64,000 nucleotides of DNA from positions 3,578,010-3,642,009 of the forward strand of contig LR026961.1 of the NCBI GenBank assembly GCA_900498135.1. The letters are read 5' to 3'. Both the position numbers and the translations under genes were made by a program. Shown here piece by piece: positions 63,832-64,000 of the stretch. The notes under the pieces were generated by a model. It was given only the letters and a program-made list of their open reading frames with translations, made no database searches and was not told the origin of the DNA. The first letter of the stretch is position 1, and each line of letters starts with the position of its first letter. The stretch is from an uncultured Desulfatiglans sp. (GTDB lineage: Bacteria; Desulfobacterota; DSM-4660; Desulfatiglandales; Desulfatiglandaceae).

Positions 63832-64000
63832 GTATCCAATCGGAAATGATTTCCCGGTAGAACCCAGTTTCCAATCCGGAAATGAGGATTTTTGACCAAT
63901 ATCAAGGAAATCAAGCGTTTGCGCGGAGGCGACCTGCAGGTCGCCGCACAAGCAAACGTGCAGATTGACGCCGAGATTGGCCAAAAAGACCATTTCCGGA
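63832..64000 (-). mobile_element. Short-form nested-palindrome element, cut by the window end
   Basis: A minus-orientation copy nearly identical to the one at 12653-12826. TATCCAATCGGAAATGATTTCC, TTTCCAATCCGGAAATGAGG, the TTTTTGACCAATATC arm, the core hairpin GGCGACC-TGCA-GGTCGCC, GATTGGCCAAAAAG and CATTTCCGGA at the edge. The right flank is outside the window, so a target-site duplication cannot be judged. Confidence 0.83.

Overview
This window looks like chromosomal DNA from an anaerobic, GC-rich member of the Desulfobacterota (former Deltaproteobacteria), possibly a Desulfatiglans-like sulfate reducer or syntroph. That placement is inference. It rests on a DUF6178 gene, a 2-hydroxyacyl-CoA dehydratase/benzoyl-CoA-reductase-type subunit with its ATP-dependent activase, several AMP-forming acyl-CoA synthetases, a fused FAD/Fe-S oxidoreductase, and CoA-transferase family genes. 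I saw no rRNA, tRNA, phage, CRISPR array or transposase gene.

Layout. 0-5 kb: a cut-off gene, an intact CoA-transferase, a B12/radical-SAM protein and a response regulator. 5-12 kb: a flavoprotein, glucokinase, a YyaL-type protein, MurJ and an Atg22-like MFS transporter. 12-22 kb: a NifU/Nfu-N-like protein, 3-hydroxyacyl-CoA dehydrogenase, response regulator, RlmH, an M29 aminopeptidase, an RNase H-fold protein, a UroD/MetE-like protein, a TPR protein, an FtsB-like protein and DUF6178. 22-37 kb: a long minus-strand run. It holds an ABC-2 exporter with a NEW3 surface protein, FmdB, an enoyl-CoA hydratase, two CoA-transferase-GNAT fusions, a class I histone-deacetylase-like enzyme, acetyl-CoA synthetase, a second acyl-CoA synthetase and a stand-alone GNAT. 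37-46 kb: radical SAM, NadE, malonyl-CoA decarboxylase and a GlcD-GlcF fusion. 46-52 kb: a co-directional set of dehydratase/reductase subunit, activase, acyl-CoA ligase and thiolase-like protein. 52-64 kb: Na/Pi cotransporter, YkgJ, universal stress protein, IscU-like scaffold, GNAT plus M20 peptidase, PstS-like lipoprotein, M24 peptidase, helix-hairpin-helix protein, thioesterase and MscL.

Two signals stand out. First, about seventeen copies or remnants of one nested-palindromic intergenic repeat are spread across the window. The best copies come as about 175 bp and about 225 bp forms. Four are bounded by 7-9 bp direct repeats that look like target-site duplications, several stem changes are compensatory, and four copies start directly after a TAG stop codon. 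It behaves like a non-autonomous mobile element (MITE) that has become 3'-UTR structure. Second, two proteins fuse a CoA-transferase fold to a GNAT acetyltransferase. In both the transferase catalytic glutamate is replaced (Pro and Gln), while a paralogue in the same window keeps it. They lie beside acetyl-CoA synthetase, a second AMP-ligase and an HDAC-like deacylase. I infer a reversible lysine-acylation circuit for acyl-CoA synthetases, in which a dead CoA-transferase domain may play the sensory part that a dead acyl-CoA synthetase domain plays in the Pat enzyme.
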